This document shows, in pieces, positions 11,686-25,267 of a stretch of 64,000 bases of DNA (positions are counted from its first letter, which is position 1; every line of letters begins with the position of its first letter). The notes beneath the pieces are model-generated. The model saw only the letters and a program-made list of their open reading frames with translations. It was not told the DNA's origin and ran no database searches. A program made the position numbers and the translations under genes. Source of the DNA: Stichopus chloronotus (lineage: Eukaryota > Echinodermata > Holothuroidea > Aspidochirotida > Stichopodidae); NCBI GenBank assembly GCA_021234535.1, contig CM037833.1:23032918-23096917 (forward strand). The letters are read 5' to 3'.

Positions 11686-14600
11686 ATGTCAACGGTTTTA
11701 ACTCCAGTGGGGTAATTTCATTTCTCACATCAATTTTCGAGTAATTTTCTCATTTTCTCAGATGTTATTGTTTATTCCTTTAAATTAATTATACGTTTTT
11801 ACTGACTATGCTTGTTACATGTTTTTTTTTTATACGACGTCATATCTGGCATGTTCTTTTGGATGTGATATTGCACACCGTTGAGCAAACAATCAATATA
11901 AATCGACACTTTACAGCCATAAGTACTGTATTTGTAATCGAAGACATTAAATAGTCTGGTCTGCGTACGTACAATGTAAATGTGACCAAATTTCCAGCGG
12001 AAATATTTGACTTCGTTAGTATGATAGCACAACCCGGTATCAACGTAACTCTCGGTATGTGAGACAGTATTTTTGAAATCTCGTTTTCTTTTTAAGTAGC
12101 GGAATCATCCCCTTTGTACAGTTGTAGTAGGAGAAGTTCAAGGGTCATCTCTCTCTTTTTTGTCTTCTAAAAGATCTTGATATGTACATATTCTTCTCAC
12201 TTTCACCCTGTTATGATTTTCTTTTCTTTTTGTGACATATTTGACTTAATCAACGTAAGTCGAGATACTTGATTCATTAAACAGTTATCATAAAACCACG
12301 GATTGCAAAAAAAAAAACTTCCGACCCAATGTGATCACTGTTTTCGTTCCTCCATTTTACCTTAATTGTGAAAAGTCCAAGCGTTACCAAGGTCAAAAGT
12401 AGTGAAAAATCAAAGAGTTATCTGTGCTATGCGTTACCCTTAAATTCCTAAAAGCTGTGTTACGTTTTCCGACTTACAATGTCTTACAAGCCGTAAAATT
12501 AGAGAAATTATACTGTCACTGTTAGAACTATTGTTAACTCTATTATTACTCATTAATGTAAGTAATTAATAAAAGTAGGCACTTTAATTTTCAACTATAG
12601 CCAAATTGGTGGTCAATTGCTTGGTTACAGCCAGTTCATATTGTGTGTTTTATTGTTAATATCGTGCTTAGTGTAACAAAAATAAAAGTGGATATCTATA
12701 GGAACGTGCTCGGTCAACAAATAAGATTCAGTTATTAATACAATAATTGTTTGTCGCTACATTAATTTCAACTGTAATAATAATTTAAAAAGAAAATGAT
12801 TATCAGCGGTCGTTAGGATTGTTAAAATTTTAAAGCAGTGAAAACAGTCCATTTCCTCAATAACACCTGACCAGCCTCGTTGCAGACGTATATGTATCTT
12901 CACAGCAACATGTGTAGTATTACATGATGATATTTTTTGCAAAGAACATTTGCTGTAGTGAAAAGAGGTTTTGATGAGATATTAATTTCAATTTTTATTT
13001 ATACAAAGACAACGCACTTGATGGTTACTATAAACTAATAAATTGTTAACATAAGTTTGAAGCAGACAAAGGATAAAAAGATTAAGCATAAAATTACACA
13101 CTGATAAGAGAACAGACTAACTATCGAGGTTCATGAGATGAGCATGCGTGATTGGAAGTACCATGATGGCCCCTGACATTGTTGTGTCCACTTGTAATCA
13201 AAAGCCGACTGCCTGTGATTTCTAGCTTAGTCGACGTCGTGCTCCGTGACTACACTTGAAGTTTGTTATTATCCATAGTTTTCACGATTACTTCATTTGT
13301 AAACGTAAAAGCCAACTGTCAGTATTACACGTAACTAGCACATTATCTCTTAATATTAGAAGAATACAAGTCACAAACTCATCAAATGACGACTAAAAAA
13401 ATATCTGTCCCTACAATTTTGAAACAATAAGTTTGTCTGTTTGTCGTGTAAAAATATGGAACAAACGTAACAATGACCTTAGGAGATTAAAAAGTGGATA
13501 TGCATTTTACAAAACACTAATATTCGAATTCATACAATTCATCGCAACTGTGATGATTTCACTATTATTGTTGTAGCACTGCTACGTTTAATTGAATTTC
13601 GGTGATGGAGACATGCTGCTCTGAAAATTAGTTTTTATTATGTTTTGTTTAGGCTGCAGATTCAGAAATTATTCGTAACTTCTTCTTTCTCATTTTCTTT
13701 TCCTTCATGTTTTTGTCTTGCATGATCATTTTTTTTCTTTTCTTCACTTCTCTTGGTGTTGTTTTATATCATCTTCGTGTTTACTGTTTTAAATAGAAAC
13801 AAAAATCAAGTCAAAGAAGCAAACATTTGACACGAGTCACACATTGTTTTTTTTTTTTTCAAAATGGAAAATTTTAAAACAGATTTTAAGAGTTCACAGT
13901 TCTGTGTACATCCTAACCAAGCCAACGCCTTTTACATTCAGCTATTTTCATCTTGCAGATTTTTGTGGTTACCTGGCAGTCATGTCCAAACAGAAATTAC
14001 TTAAGCCGTAGTTGATTAACTGATGGTATAAAAACTTTATGAATATTTGCTCTATTATGCCTTACATATTCTGTGTTGCCTTAGACTACTTCAGTGGACA
14101 GAACTTTTGTTCCTCGAAGCTGCGACGTTTTATATTTTATTTATTTATCTATTTCTTTCTTTAGTTTATTTTTTTCTCGTTTCTTCAGTGGTTGTTTGAT
14201 CAATGTGACATGTTTTTGTGCTTGAAGATTGAAAGTCTCTTTTGTTAAGGGATTATGCTCCATCTTTACTCATCTGGTCTCATTGTCAACGGAACAAGTT
14301 GGCAGATCTTAAAATCCGTTCATTGCTCGTTTATATTACACTGTAAAAACAAAAAAAGTAAAAGTGAATTTTTCATTCATTCAAGAGGAAACTCACTCTT
14401 ACTGCCAACGTCTCTGCGCAGTTTTTTTTTTTGGAAGGTATTCCATTCCTCTTTTTTAGTGCGTAAGAAGAGTTATGTATTCGATTTGTTCGTAACCCTG
14501 GAAATGTGAGACCAACGCACTGATATGCAGGTATTTATGGAAATATGATTTGCCAAGAATCAATTGCAAAGAACTATTTATATTTTCAAATGGTGTTCAT

Positions 14601-15689
14601 GCATGACCATTTTGCTATCAGCGAACAATTCTATTGATATGGACGCTACATTGTTATTGTTCTCACAGGAATAACTCGTGAGCCATGCTAAGGAGTTTCG
14701 TTTTACAAGCCCCGAAGAGGAAAATAACTTGAAGTGGGGACTGCTTGTTATTTGACATTGTGAACACTTGTTAAAACTTTATATAGTATATCAGACAAAT
14801 TTTCAAAAAAAGTCAAAAGTAAGTTTCTCGGTCGAACGTTTTTTGTGTTTTTCTTTAAGTATGCGTAGATATCGAAGACACCTATTTTCTTTGGACGTGT
14901 TAATGACTGTAATAAAGGTAGTGACGTAAAGTATACTAACAATTGTTTCCCCTCATGTTAAATTTTAGATCCAAGCAAGAAACAGATGTTTACTCACTAT
15001 TTTTCAAGCAGGATTTAGTGCAAACACAATCTCACATTTCAATCTATAATGCCATTATATGACCATGGGGGTTTTCCCTGTTACTTCTTTTCAATAACTT
15101 CAACAATATAATTTCCTGCTGAAGTTAAGAAAAGAGAGCTGTATACTTAACCACGTTTAAGTTGTGCTGGAAAGTGCTACAGTTAATTGGGAAGGATGGT
15201 TTCTTAGATGACGTTTCAGTTACTATCATTTTTTTGCAACATTTCTCTAAATGAGCAAAGAATATACACTCTTCAAAACTAGCCTATTGACTTCAGTCTT
15301 AATTTCTCATTCTCAATGTCTTCTTTTTGATTTCTTGCAAAGGACGCATGTCATGTCCAGTGGGTGTTAAGTTAGTGATTGACCAAAACCTAGCTTTCTT
15401 TCGACGTCAGGTGGCCTGTGGGTTGATCACATTCTTCGATAGTCTTCATAATAATGTGATCATTACCAGCTATTCGGCTGACGTTTTGAATATGGAAGTG
15501 TTGTGACCTGTATACAATGTACACACAGACCCCTAATGACATTGAAGTGCCGACGAGTGTCAGACTGAGTTAAATTCAAGTCTCTATAGACTTTGTGGAT
15601 AGGCTTTACATGGAAATCAAGTCTTTTAAATCTGAAATAATTAGGAAAATATGAATAATGATTAATTCTTCATGTCGAGTAACACCGGT
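11686..15689. other. Spacer after gene A, no gene recognised
   Basis: Contains the presumed gene A 3' UTR and candidate AATAAA signals at 12568 and 12681. The rest is AT-rich with many T-tracts (for example near 13850 and 14160). Open frames are short and carry no recognisable motif. Confidence 0.45.
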
Positions 15690-16040
15690 CACTTCACCAG
15701 AGGATCCCAACACAGCGGCCTTTCCAAAGACAGGATGTGTACCCAGTTACGTCATCACAGATTTTCATGCAGGGTAGTTAATATGTGGAACAGTGCACCA
15801 GAAGATATCACGTAGATCCAAGCTTAAATTCCTTCAAAAGTAGACTGGATAAGTTCTGGAAGAATTTCCATTGGAAGTACTCAATCGATAACCATAAGAA
15901 CTTTCCCCTTGGAAAACTTTCAACGTCCTACCCGACTACCCTACCACACTTCGACTGCTTCGGGGGTATCACAAGGCTTCGCCTTCTATCTCTACGCCTT
16001 CTATCTCTACTCCAGGTTCAGCAAGTTCAGTAGTGACCTT
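15690..16040 (+). mobile_element. Non-LTR retrotransposon 3' fragment (ORF2 C-terminus, dead)
   Basis: Across two frames the translation gives RVVNMWNSAPEDIT and then, after stops and a frame change, SLNSFKSRLDKFWKNFHW. This is the usual C-terminal signature of non-LTR retrotransposon polyproteins (R-V-V-N-x-W-N-S-L-P ... L-N-x-F-K-x-R-L-D-x-x-W). It is short and broken, with no RT core attached: a 5'-truncated relic. Confidence 0.7.
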
Positions 16041-16517
16041 TAAAGTGCATTACATTTGTTGTAAGTGCCGTAGTGAAAGTTCCCTAAGAACACTTTGTTA
16101 TTTGTGTCTTACGGTCGTCTATGTAGACTAGTTTTGTCTGCATTCTTTAGTAACGCACTTTATCAATCGACTTACTGCAGGTAGACGAGTTACAACAGGA
16201 GAAATATACATACTATACCTAACAGCTTGTCCACCCCCCCCCCGGATTAAATACTTTCATAGCTCACCCTAGATAAACGATTAAAGGTCAGCAATAAATT
16301 TGTTTTGGGTGTGAAGTTGTCCATAGCACTGTAACACATTCGTCTACACACTGTAAACAATCCAATGCATTTCATTCTTTACGGTTAACACGACTACAAG
16401 TTTTCTGTCAATCATTTTACAAAAAATAGCGCCATGAGTTTGCAGGTACTGTTTCATAGTTGTGCTGCTACTTTTTCATATGACACTGACAAGTTAGCTA
16501 CCTACTTCAGTGTAAAG

Positions 16518-17390
16518 GTAGGATTCAAAACGTACTGGTGCGGATGCGGCATACGGTGACCAGGTGCGATTGCGTTATCGGGTTGCCGAAACTTGTGATT
16601 CATCAGATGCGGATAGGTTATGAACGAATAAAATTAACTTAGGACAACGTTTCATACGTCTAGACTAGACCGTACGACAACTATAAAGCTTGGCCTATCT
16701 GCTTATAGCTATCCTTGTTAACAAAAACTAACAGCAAAGGCGTAATATTTATAGGCCTAAAGCCACTCATTTCCACGATAGGATCGCTGCTGTCTTGGAA
16801 TCTGAAAGACTCCTGGTTATCGCCACACTTAACGTAAGAAGTAAGCTGCATGTGTAAAATCGCAATGCTGATACAACACGCGGGCATGCAGCAAATACCC
16901 AAGATTACGCAAGGCTACACAAGGACCGTTAAAGTGTCCCTTTATGACATTTTCAGTGCTTTACCAGTTATTTTCAATTAGTGTCGCAGTCCTTTGCTGG
17001 GCAAACTGTTCATCATAAAGAGCTGGATGTTGTCTTACCAGTTCGATTACCTTTTTGATTTTTAACACAAAAAATTGTGCTTCACTCTCTACATTTTGAG
17101 TCTACGAACGAGTAAAATTAGATTCAAAGTAGACTCAATGTAGTCGTACAGGTAGCTGTTTATCGTATACTCGTACGCGTACTGCTTGTCGGATGCGGAT
17201 AACATCCACATTGTCGTGTTGATCGCTACATGTATGTACCGCATGCGTACCCGGATCTAAAAAACCATCTCCATCCGCACAGATTGAACCCGATGCGTTG
17301 AAACTTTGTGTTAGCCGCTTTTTTTGGGGGGGGGGGAGGGGGTTTGCCGTTTACGTATTCGCATCCGGGTCTGTACTCATGGAATCGTAG
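16518..17390. mobile_element. Candidate TIR element, about 870 bp
   Basis: The first roughly 40 bases, GTAGGATTC...GCGGATGCGGCATACG, are an imperfect reverse complement of 17353-17390 (CGTATTCGCATCCGG...GAATCGTAG). The interior holds further copies of the GGATGCGGAT core in both orientations (16610, 17195, 17245). It has no coding capacity. No target duplication is clear, so the exact ends are uncertain. Confidence 0.45.
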
Positions 17391-18058
17391 CTTAAGGCGG
17401 TTATGTATAGTTAAAAGGATGGTCTAGCCACAAATACAACTTTGATATGTTGAAGGGTATGTTAATTTGACCATTATAGTGGAACTTTCTTTCAATTCCC
17501 ATGTGTAGTTCCCGAGACATGAGCAGCTGGGTTTCCAAATTTGTTACCGACAGTTAACTTGAAGCAAGCAGGAGTGATGTCATCTCCTCACATTGATACA
17601 GCATTTTGTTTTTCTTTACACTTTACCCCAAATTTAATATTTCAATATTGAGTGCTATCATAATGAGAATGTATGAAGGGTATGAGAGTATTGGGACTTT
17701 CACATAACCACTACTGAAACTGAGAACCTATTGGATTTCAAGGTCAAAATAATAAAATCAATAATAAAGAAGACAAAAGACTATTCAGCCATGTGAGGAG
17801 ATGATGTCACTCCTACTTGCTTCAAGCTCGCAGTTTGTAGCAAATTGGGCAACTTAAATTGGTAATACCTTGAGAACCACACATAGGAACTGAATGAAAG
17901 TTTCACCAGAATTGCTGGGTTAACTCACTTTTCAACATATCCAAATATATCTATCTATATATATATATCTATCTATCTATATATATATATCTATCTATAT
18001 ATATATATATATATCTATATATATATATATATCTATATATATATCTATATCTATCTAT

Positions 18059-18091
<33 letters not shown>

Positions 18092-18092
18092 A

Positions 18093-18161
<69 letters not shown>

Positions 18162-18188
18162 AAATTTGTGGCTGGACCATCCTTTTAA
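17391..18188. mobile_element. TTAA-flanked fold-back element (17411-18188)
   Basis: The left end TTAAAAGGATGGTC and right end CCATCCTTTTAA are inverted and framed by TTAA. The inverted similarity continues inward for roughly 200 bases: CAGGAGTGATGTCATC near 17568 matches the reverse complement of the block near 17800. TTAA target duplication is typical of piggyBac and Kolobok-type elements; this copy has no transposase. The right arm is interrupted by a long TA/TATC microsatellite. Confidence 0.65.
17946..18165. repeat. TA / TATC microsatellite
   Basis: About 220 bases of alternating TA and TATC units, including a pure run of TATC units near 18056-18090. It lies inside the right arm of the fold-back element. 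Length polymorphism and possible assembly error are expected here. Confidence 0.95.
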
Positions 18189-21100
18189 GTGTTTGGAAAC
18201 ATCTGAATGGGTTCTTGAACGGGCTTAATAACTGTAGTACATCTGATGCAAGCAAGTACTAGTAGAATGCAGTAAGTACTTTAACATACCGAACGGTCAA
18301 ATTTGCGGTAAGTCTGTGTCATCAGCGTAAAAATTCATCCTTGTGAATCCAGCTCAACGACCACGCCCCCTAGATTTCATTAATACATTTTTTTAGGGTG
18401 ATACTAACCCCGTCATAGAATCACTTAGAGTAATATCAACCATATGATAGTTTTCCTTGAATGTTACGGAAATGTCAATATCATTGAATATACAATTCAA
18501 TAACAAGCCTTAAAAAAGAGATATCTGAGATAGAAAGAGATGTCTGCAATTTCTACATTAATAGAAGATCAATCTACGAATAATGCTAATACATATTAAA
18601 TTGGTAAAGATGATATAAGAATTCTAATATATGCATCATCTTTAATTTGTTCTTTAACCACCACCTTTCATTGGGTCTTATCACCAAGGCCCAGGGCCCT
18701 GATTTTTCATCAGCAAATGTTTTGACGACTGGGGCATTCGTGGGGAAGAGGCCCAAGTGACGTCATCATTTAGCATTACCCGCTATAATTGTGAGGAGAC
18801 TACATAAGAGGAGCGCTGCAATCGCTTTGCGGGGAGCGTAGCAGGAGCGTTTTGGAATAGACATACCCTCTACATTGTCGGAAATCGTCCCTTCGGGCTC
18901 CACATGATGTATCTGTGTGAAATCCTTACAATCCCATATGATGTGCTTCGAAGTGGATTTCTTAATTATAAAACGTGATTGTTATACGTTAGATTAACCT
19001 ACTGTAGTTTATCATGTGTCCAAGAAATTTCACAGACTCACCTGATGAGAGGAAGGTATCGAAGTTGTGTTACACATCCCAGCATAGGATAAACGTACAT
19101 TGCTGGAAATATCTGTACCAGTGGTCTGATGGTAGCGCGGTGACTACAAAGTGCTCCACCTAAGACTTGGATGGAGTGCCCACATTTTGAATATAAAAAA
19201 AGGTTGTCCATTTTCTCTTGTTTCATTTTAGTTTGAGACTTGTTATCAAACTTTCAAAAATATTGAGTTTTGATGAAAATAATTATAATATATTATAATA
19301 ATTATTAAGGTATGCCCTGCGAAATCGATAATGTTTTTCCCATGCGAGAGTTATATTTTTTTCCAAATAAACCTCTGAGTTTGGAAAGACTCCTCGATTT
19401 ACGCCGCCGTCTGATTATATCCTGGCATTCCACTCGTCTTATAGGTGCACCTAGTACTTAACTAGTTAAACACAACCATAAGAACGTTTGCTAGGTGACG
19501 TTTGTGATGACTAAGCCACTTTATAGTGAGGGTGTTCCTGATCATAGCTTCAAGCAATGCAAGGAGGGTATATAGGAAAGCCAGGTAATATATACGTTAC
19601 ATGTGCACTTGCAAAGTTTTAGCTGCACAAACGACTCTGCTTGTTGAATTCCGCCGTGGGTCACTCAGTGGATCTTTAATCTCTTGTGTAGTCTCAGTGT
19701 ACCCAAAGAAAAATTATTCCAACTAAAAAAAAATCGTCTATGGAAATCCTGCCTCAGTTGGATGTCCTGGGTGTTTCTTGGCTGACAGGATGTCAACATA
19801 TAAATGGTTTGTCTGCTTTTTTTCTTCAGACAAACCATCGCACTCTCTTGCACAGCACTCTGTTGCCATAGTATGTAGTTGACTGAAACGTATGGTTTCA
19901 TTCACAGGAGTATTCACTGTTTAACAGGTACACTAATGTTTGGCGAAGTGCTGGCTCAGAGGCTTCTTGGCTTGAAGCCCGAGTCTCAACAGAGGAAGTA
20001 AATTGAGAAAGAAAAAAAAATGTACTCATATCCATGTGGAGGCATTGGTATGTACATTCAATTATTATGGGGAGGGTTAAATAATGAAAATAATATGGGC
20101 ACAAGTTGTTCAGATATACAGAACTTCGATTGTACAACGATAGACATGTACCATCCTCATTCATAAAGTTGAACGTGGTACTAATACATCAACCGTATTT
20201 TTTGTAAAGAAAGTAAAGCTCATGTCGTATTTCACAAGGTCTCCAGTACTGCAGATGGAGAGTAAAAATGTATTACGTGTGTACACCTAAGATTGATCAT
20301 GGGTAGTAGGCCTTGTGTTTTATTAATCGCTACCGGTGTTAGCCATCGATTACGCGTTTTGAAGGTTGTTTGGTACCATAAAAGAGTTCTTAAGCATTTT
20401 ACTTGAACTAAAAAAAATATGGAATTTATTCTTCCATGAAATTACTTTGCTTATCGCTATTCACTATTCATTTTAAGTACACCCCTATTGCAGTTTGGAC
20501 TCTCCCGCCTTTATAGCGATAAATTTCAATATATGAGTTGTATGCCCACAATTTTCATCTCACACAGTTTCTCTTATTGCTTCACGGAATAGGGTTAAGT
20601 TTCATCTAAAGCTAAACGTACTAGCCACTGATTACGCGTCTCAACGATTGTTTCAGGTATAAAAAAGTCTGGAACATTTGACTGAGCATTTTCTTTGTTC
20701 ACGCATGTTTCTGATATTTTTTAAATTAATCTAAATCATTCGAAATTAGGCTATAAAAAATTAAACTGTACAAATACGGATTTCTCGTTCTCGTAGACTT
20801 CAACTTTCCATACATAAAGCATAACGCCGAGATTTTTGGGCAGATTTCAACTAAATTGTTTTCTTAGTTTTGGAGTTGTGTACATTTGCAACAGTAGCAA
20901 ATTGCAAATGCGTCACTTCCGCCCGTACTGCTGTAGGGTCAAGGGTTCAGACCTGCTCCTGTGCATAGTGTACGTCGCGCCATCAGCGCATCGTTTGCTG
21001 CAACGTATGAATTATCACACTTACCCATACCAAATCATTCCCACAGAACGTGACCCTCCACACAGAGGATAATTTGGACGCCATTTATTTTCATTAGAGC

Positions 21101-21402
21101 TCTTCTCTCAGGTAAAGCTTGAAATTTAATTGCCACACAACTATAAAGTAAGAACATGCAAATTCATGGCTGCGTTACCTTCAGTCGTGTCACAACGGCT
21201 TTTGACAAGACTACTTTGGCCGGGAACTCAGATAGCACAACGTTGCAGAGAAACAGAACTCATTCTGTTTGCACATCATCCAATTCTCCGTCAACAATGT
21301 GCCGTTATTCACATCAAGATTATGTTTGAACCTTCATCCACTTCCTCTTTTCTCCTTTCATTGCTTTCGCTTATGCTTCAAACAGGTAATTCTTGACACT
21401 GT
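18189..21402. other. Spacer between the fold-back element and gene B
   Basis: No gene recognised. Around 18660-18880 there is a GC-richer patch. The last 150 bases resemble the upstream flank of gene A (ACTCATT...GTTT and CTCCGTCAA), so the duplicated unit starts around 21250. Confidence 0.4.
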
Positions 21403-21424
21403 TTTACTTCCTGCTTTCGATAAT
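21403..21424 (+). promoter_or_regulatory. Conserved 5' block shared with gene A
   Basis: Identical over 22 bases to 2705-2726 and 146 bases upstream of the gene B start codon. It contains ACTTCCT and GATAAT. It is probably a proximal promoter or 5' UTR element kept after duplication. Confidence 0.35.
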
Positions 21425-21548
21425 TATATCACTTCGACGAATGAATTTTGTCCACGTGAAGTGCATGCATTAGTTAGTTAAACTGAACACAAGAACGACT
21501 TGAAAACGAAGCTGACTTCATATGGTTGACAGCAGCAGTACATGTAGA

Positions 21549-21893
21549 ATGAAGGCAAATTCAAGTCAAAGCGAGTTAACTAAAATGGAATCCTTAGAAT
21601 ATGAATATCCAGAAAGTAAGGAAAAGGAAGGGTTTCTTAAATTATGCACCGACTTTGCCGAGATGACCACAGCCCATGGGATACCGAACATCATCACCAG
21701 CAAAACTCTCATCTGGAGATTGGTATGGGCAACAATCGTCATCACAGCTTCTCTTTTGTTCTTCATCCAGGGATATCAACTACTTCATAACTTCCATTCC
21801 TTTCATACGAATGTGCACTTGATTCACAGCGAAACTGCTGAGTTTCCAGCAGTTACGATATGCAATTTTAATATGCTCAGACGCTCAAAATTG
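21549..21893 (+). CDS. Gene B exon 1: N-terminus, HG motif, TM1
   Basis: 345 bases, the same length as gene A exon 1. The first 32 codons are diverged (MKANSSQSELTKMESLEYEY). From 21644 to 21856 the DNA is identical to 2931-3143 for 213 bases, which is far more similar than any other exon pair. Confidence 0.9.
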
Positions 21894-21912
21894 GTAAGTT
21901 GACTAATCAAAT

Positions 21913-21967
21913 CTTTAAGTACAATGGAGACCTAATGTACCTTTAAGTACAATGGAGACCTAATGTA
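21913..21967. repeat. 28-bp tandem duplication
   Basis: The unit CTTTAAGTACAATGGAGACC plus eight more bases occurs twice with a 28-base period, just downstream of the exon 1 donor of gene B. Gene A lacks it at the same place. Confidence 0.85.
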
Positions 21968-22494
21968 TTGCCAACTGACTAATTGACTAATTGTAACTTA
22001 TTTGGACGATTTTTCTTTCATTAATTTGACCATGAACCATGAAAACCATGTCGGTGTAGTTATATAAATTTCCATGTTAGAATTACCTGCATTAAAACCC
22101 ATCGCCACCCATGAATCTGTTCTTTTATGTAGCTGAAAAGCAGAATTCGTCATATGCCACTAGTGCCTCCAGTAACTGCTGATGTCGGTCTGGTTGTACC
22201 GAGACGTACGTCTCCGAGCAAGTAGAATATCTGCAACCCATCTGGGCTTCCACTGTCCCTATACATAGTGTAGAGAGATGAGATATTGCACTTACTTGGG
22301 CGGTTAAGTCACCAAAAATGGTAGCCCACCTTACATCCCTTGTAGTATTCAACCGAAACTTGAGGGACCAGTAGCCCTTATGTGGGGGTACTTCGGGATA
22401 TACCAATGACTTGGATCGGGATTATCCACTGGGGTTAGGGTATTGAGAAGGGGTCTAAATATGGTCTAAATGGGTGTGTATGTGCACAACCGAA

Positions 22495-23200
22495 CTTGTT
22501 TCACGATCTCCTCCCAGACGGTAAATCGGATGAAACTCAAACTTGATGGGTAGGTGCTCGATGATGAGGTGTTGTGTCCGCCCGAGCGATGATGTCGAGG
22601 TCAAAGGTCACAGGTCATGAAAATGAAAGATACATACTTAATTTTATCTCAATGTGTGACTATCCTGGAGTGATAAAATTATCATAAATGGAAAGTAGAG
22701 AACATCAGATTTTTTAAAAATATTGACGACATCACCAAGTCAAAGGTCACGTGATTAAAGGTCAAATCGTCAAATACTCTAAAAAGTGTGTCACGATTTT
22801 CAGACGGTAAGTCGGATAAACTATACAACATACTTGGTTACCTGGCCGCCAGACTGATATGACTTCAAAGGCCAAAGGTCTCTGGTCATGAAAACTCAAA
22901 CCCCTTTTTTAGCATTTTATCTATACATGAATATTCTAGGAGTTGTAAAACTACCATATATAAACAGTAGAGGATACGGGGTTTTTCTTAAAATATTGAT
23001 GACATCATGTGGTCATGGTCATGTGGTTAAAGGTCAAAACGGTGAAAATGCTTTAAAAGAGTGTCACGACACTTTCTCCTGGACGATAAGTAGGATGAAC
23101 TTCAAATTTGGTGGTTGGGTGAATTGGTGTGAGATATAATGTCCGCCCGACTGATGACGTCACAGGTCAAGGGCCAAGAGCACGATTACTGTAACTCATA
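22495..23200. repeat. Degenerate tandem repeat, unit about 280 bp, three copies
   Basis: Blocks beginning CACGAT/CACGAC...(G)ACGGTAAGTCGGAT recur near 22502, 22792 and 23066. Each is followed by a GTCCGCCCGA-type segment and then AGGTCA half-sites and a CATGAAAA segment. The 83-codon open frame at 22888-23139 lies inside this array and is not considered a gene. Confidence 0.65.
22598..22617. promoter_or_regulatory. Three AGGTCA half-sites spaced by one base (DR1-like)
   Basis: AGGTCA-A-AGGTCA-C-AGGTCA: three direct nuclear-receptor half-sites each separated by one base, the DR1 arrangement recognised by RXR, HNF4 and PPAR-type receptors. It lies inside a tandem repeat in intron 1 of gene B, and related half-sites occur in the other units. 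Function is inference only. Confidence 0.3.
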
Positions 23201-24234
23201 ATGTAGTGTTAGGCGGTCGCAGTAGATGGTGCCAACATTTGCTTTTACATGAATGTGACACAGTATTTCAACCTGTACAACCAGTTCTGAGCTGAATGTT
23301 TACGTCTAATAGCCTTGTCATTCCCTGTGCGTTGAGAATACCTTCACTCAGTGTATGTTTACAAAGTGTACATGTATAGATCAACTGCCCAATTGTTCAA
23401 GACCTCGAGATGTTTACGCACTGTGAAGAAATATTGAGCCACGCTTTTCAAGGCACTCAAAGGATCCACAGTGAAGTGTCTTGCGGATGTGAGGCATACT
23501 CTAACGCTCACGCGTTTTCTGGTAATACGTTTGACGCACGCTCGATATCTAGGTACATGTGTACGCCCATGGTATTTGTGCCTTTGACGCTTTCGCGGTG
23601 TAATGCAGTACTACATTATCAAGGAACTTGAATATTCAGCACTTGGCACTACGATCAATCTAAATCAATGATGAAATACACACCTCAGCGTACTTAGATA
23701 GAATGGGTATGCAAAGCGATAGAGATGAGATTTGCAACTATGTGGATTGCTTCATTGTTTTTTTTTCCCCGCTCCATGCATGTCTTATGACTGCTACAAA
23801 CTCCCCACTGTGCTCAAACTGTTGATAGGTTACAATTTGTTAAATAATTGTGAATACTCATTTGTAATCTTATTTGTCATTTCGTCCCTATTTATAGACT
23901 GAAATGCAATTAATCCTTAATTATCTGGTAATTGAAATTGTTACGAATTAGTTGATTGTACATATTGTGGGAGTTTTAGGCAGGTGACATGCGTGCATAG
24001 GTTTCATTCAAATATCGTTAATAATTCAATGGATTGTGATCCACATTAATTGTATTGCAATAATTTTGCATATATATATATAATAAAGCTAATTCACTCA
24101 TTTACCCTCTTAACCTACGAAAACAATTGAGGTAAATTAATGATCAATTAATGACATAATTTATTTGTTGTTATGACCTTACCCAAAATTGTAATAATTT
24201 GATTTGGTGGCAAAAAACTTGATGTAGCTCATCT

Positions 24235-25260
24235 CTCAAGTGACAATTCTAGTCCCCGGTGAAGACACCCACCACATCGGGCTTGACAGTCGTCCTGTTT
24301 CATTTTTAGATGCGTATTTGAAACTCCGTGTCCTTTGTTGAACGACCTCAGACCTGTAGCTCTGACGTCTATTCCAATGAAAACTTTGAAGGCCTTTGAA
24401 TGGAACGCCTCGTCCTCTCAAAATTAGGCCCGTTAATTCCTAGACACAAAGACCCCTTGCAGTTTGCATACAGAGAAAATCGTTCTGTAGATGATGCCAT
24501 TTTGTTCTTTCTTGATTCTGTGTATAGACACCTTGATCATAACTCTGGTAACTTTGTTAGGGTTTTGATTTGTAGACTTTTCATCTTCATCTAACACTAT
24601 CCTCCCTCATATCTTAATCGATAGATTGTGCGTCTATGGGATCAACTTTTACTTGACCAAGTGGGTATTAGACTTTCTTACTAACCGGGTACAAAGAGTG
24701 TTTGTTAATGGAGAATTTTCAAAAGATTTTGTTACTTATATAGGCGCTCCGCAAGGTTGTGTAATATTGCCAGTCCTTTTCACTCTCTACACATCCAACT
24801 GCCGTAGTACACAACCAAATACATCTGTTGTAAAATACGCTGACGACACATGCGTCATAGGTCTCATTGGTAGGGATGATGGTGATGAAGTAAGGTACAG
24901 AAATGAGATATCTACTTTTACAAATTGGTGTAATGATAATAAGTTAATAATGAACGTTTCTAAACGAAAGAACTCATTGTCGATTTTCGGTTCAGTACTA
25001 GAGGCAACTCCAGCCTAGCAGGCATTGTATTAAATGGTGAAAAAAGTTGAACAAGTCAGTTCCTACAAGTACCTTGGGTTGACTATTACTAATAAGTTAC
25101 AGTGGGATGCTCACATACACCCTATTATTTCAAAGGCGAATCAGCGAATGTTTTTTGTACGTAAGCTTAATGTTTTACGTTAGACCCCACCCTTATTTCC
25201 CTTTTTCACTGGGCAACAATTGAGACTATACTTACCTTTTGTTTGTCAGCCTGGGGAGGG
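24235..25260 (+). mobile_element. Non-LTR retrotransposon reverse transcriptase fragment (dead)
   Basis: Conserved RT blocks appear in order but in shifting frames: DLRPVALTSIPMKTFE (about 24340), DPLQFAYRENRSVDDAI (about 24455), WVLDFLTNRVQRVFVNGEFS, GAPQGCV (about 24748), the catalytic YADD at 24836-24847, and YKYLGLTITNKLQWDAHI (about 25070). Stops and frame changes rule out activity. The pattern fits the jockey/CR1/L2 group of LINEs. Neither the endonuclease nor the 5' end is present. It lies in intron 1 of gene B, in the same orientation. Confidence 0.85.
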
Positions 25261-25267
25261 AATGCAA

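Noticed and set aside
22888..23139. 83-codon open frame
   Set aside because: It falls entirely within the degenerate tandem repeat, and the other repeat units do not keep the frame.
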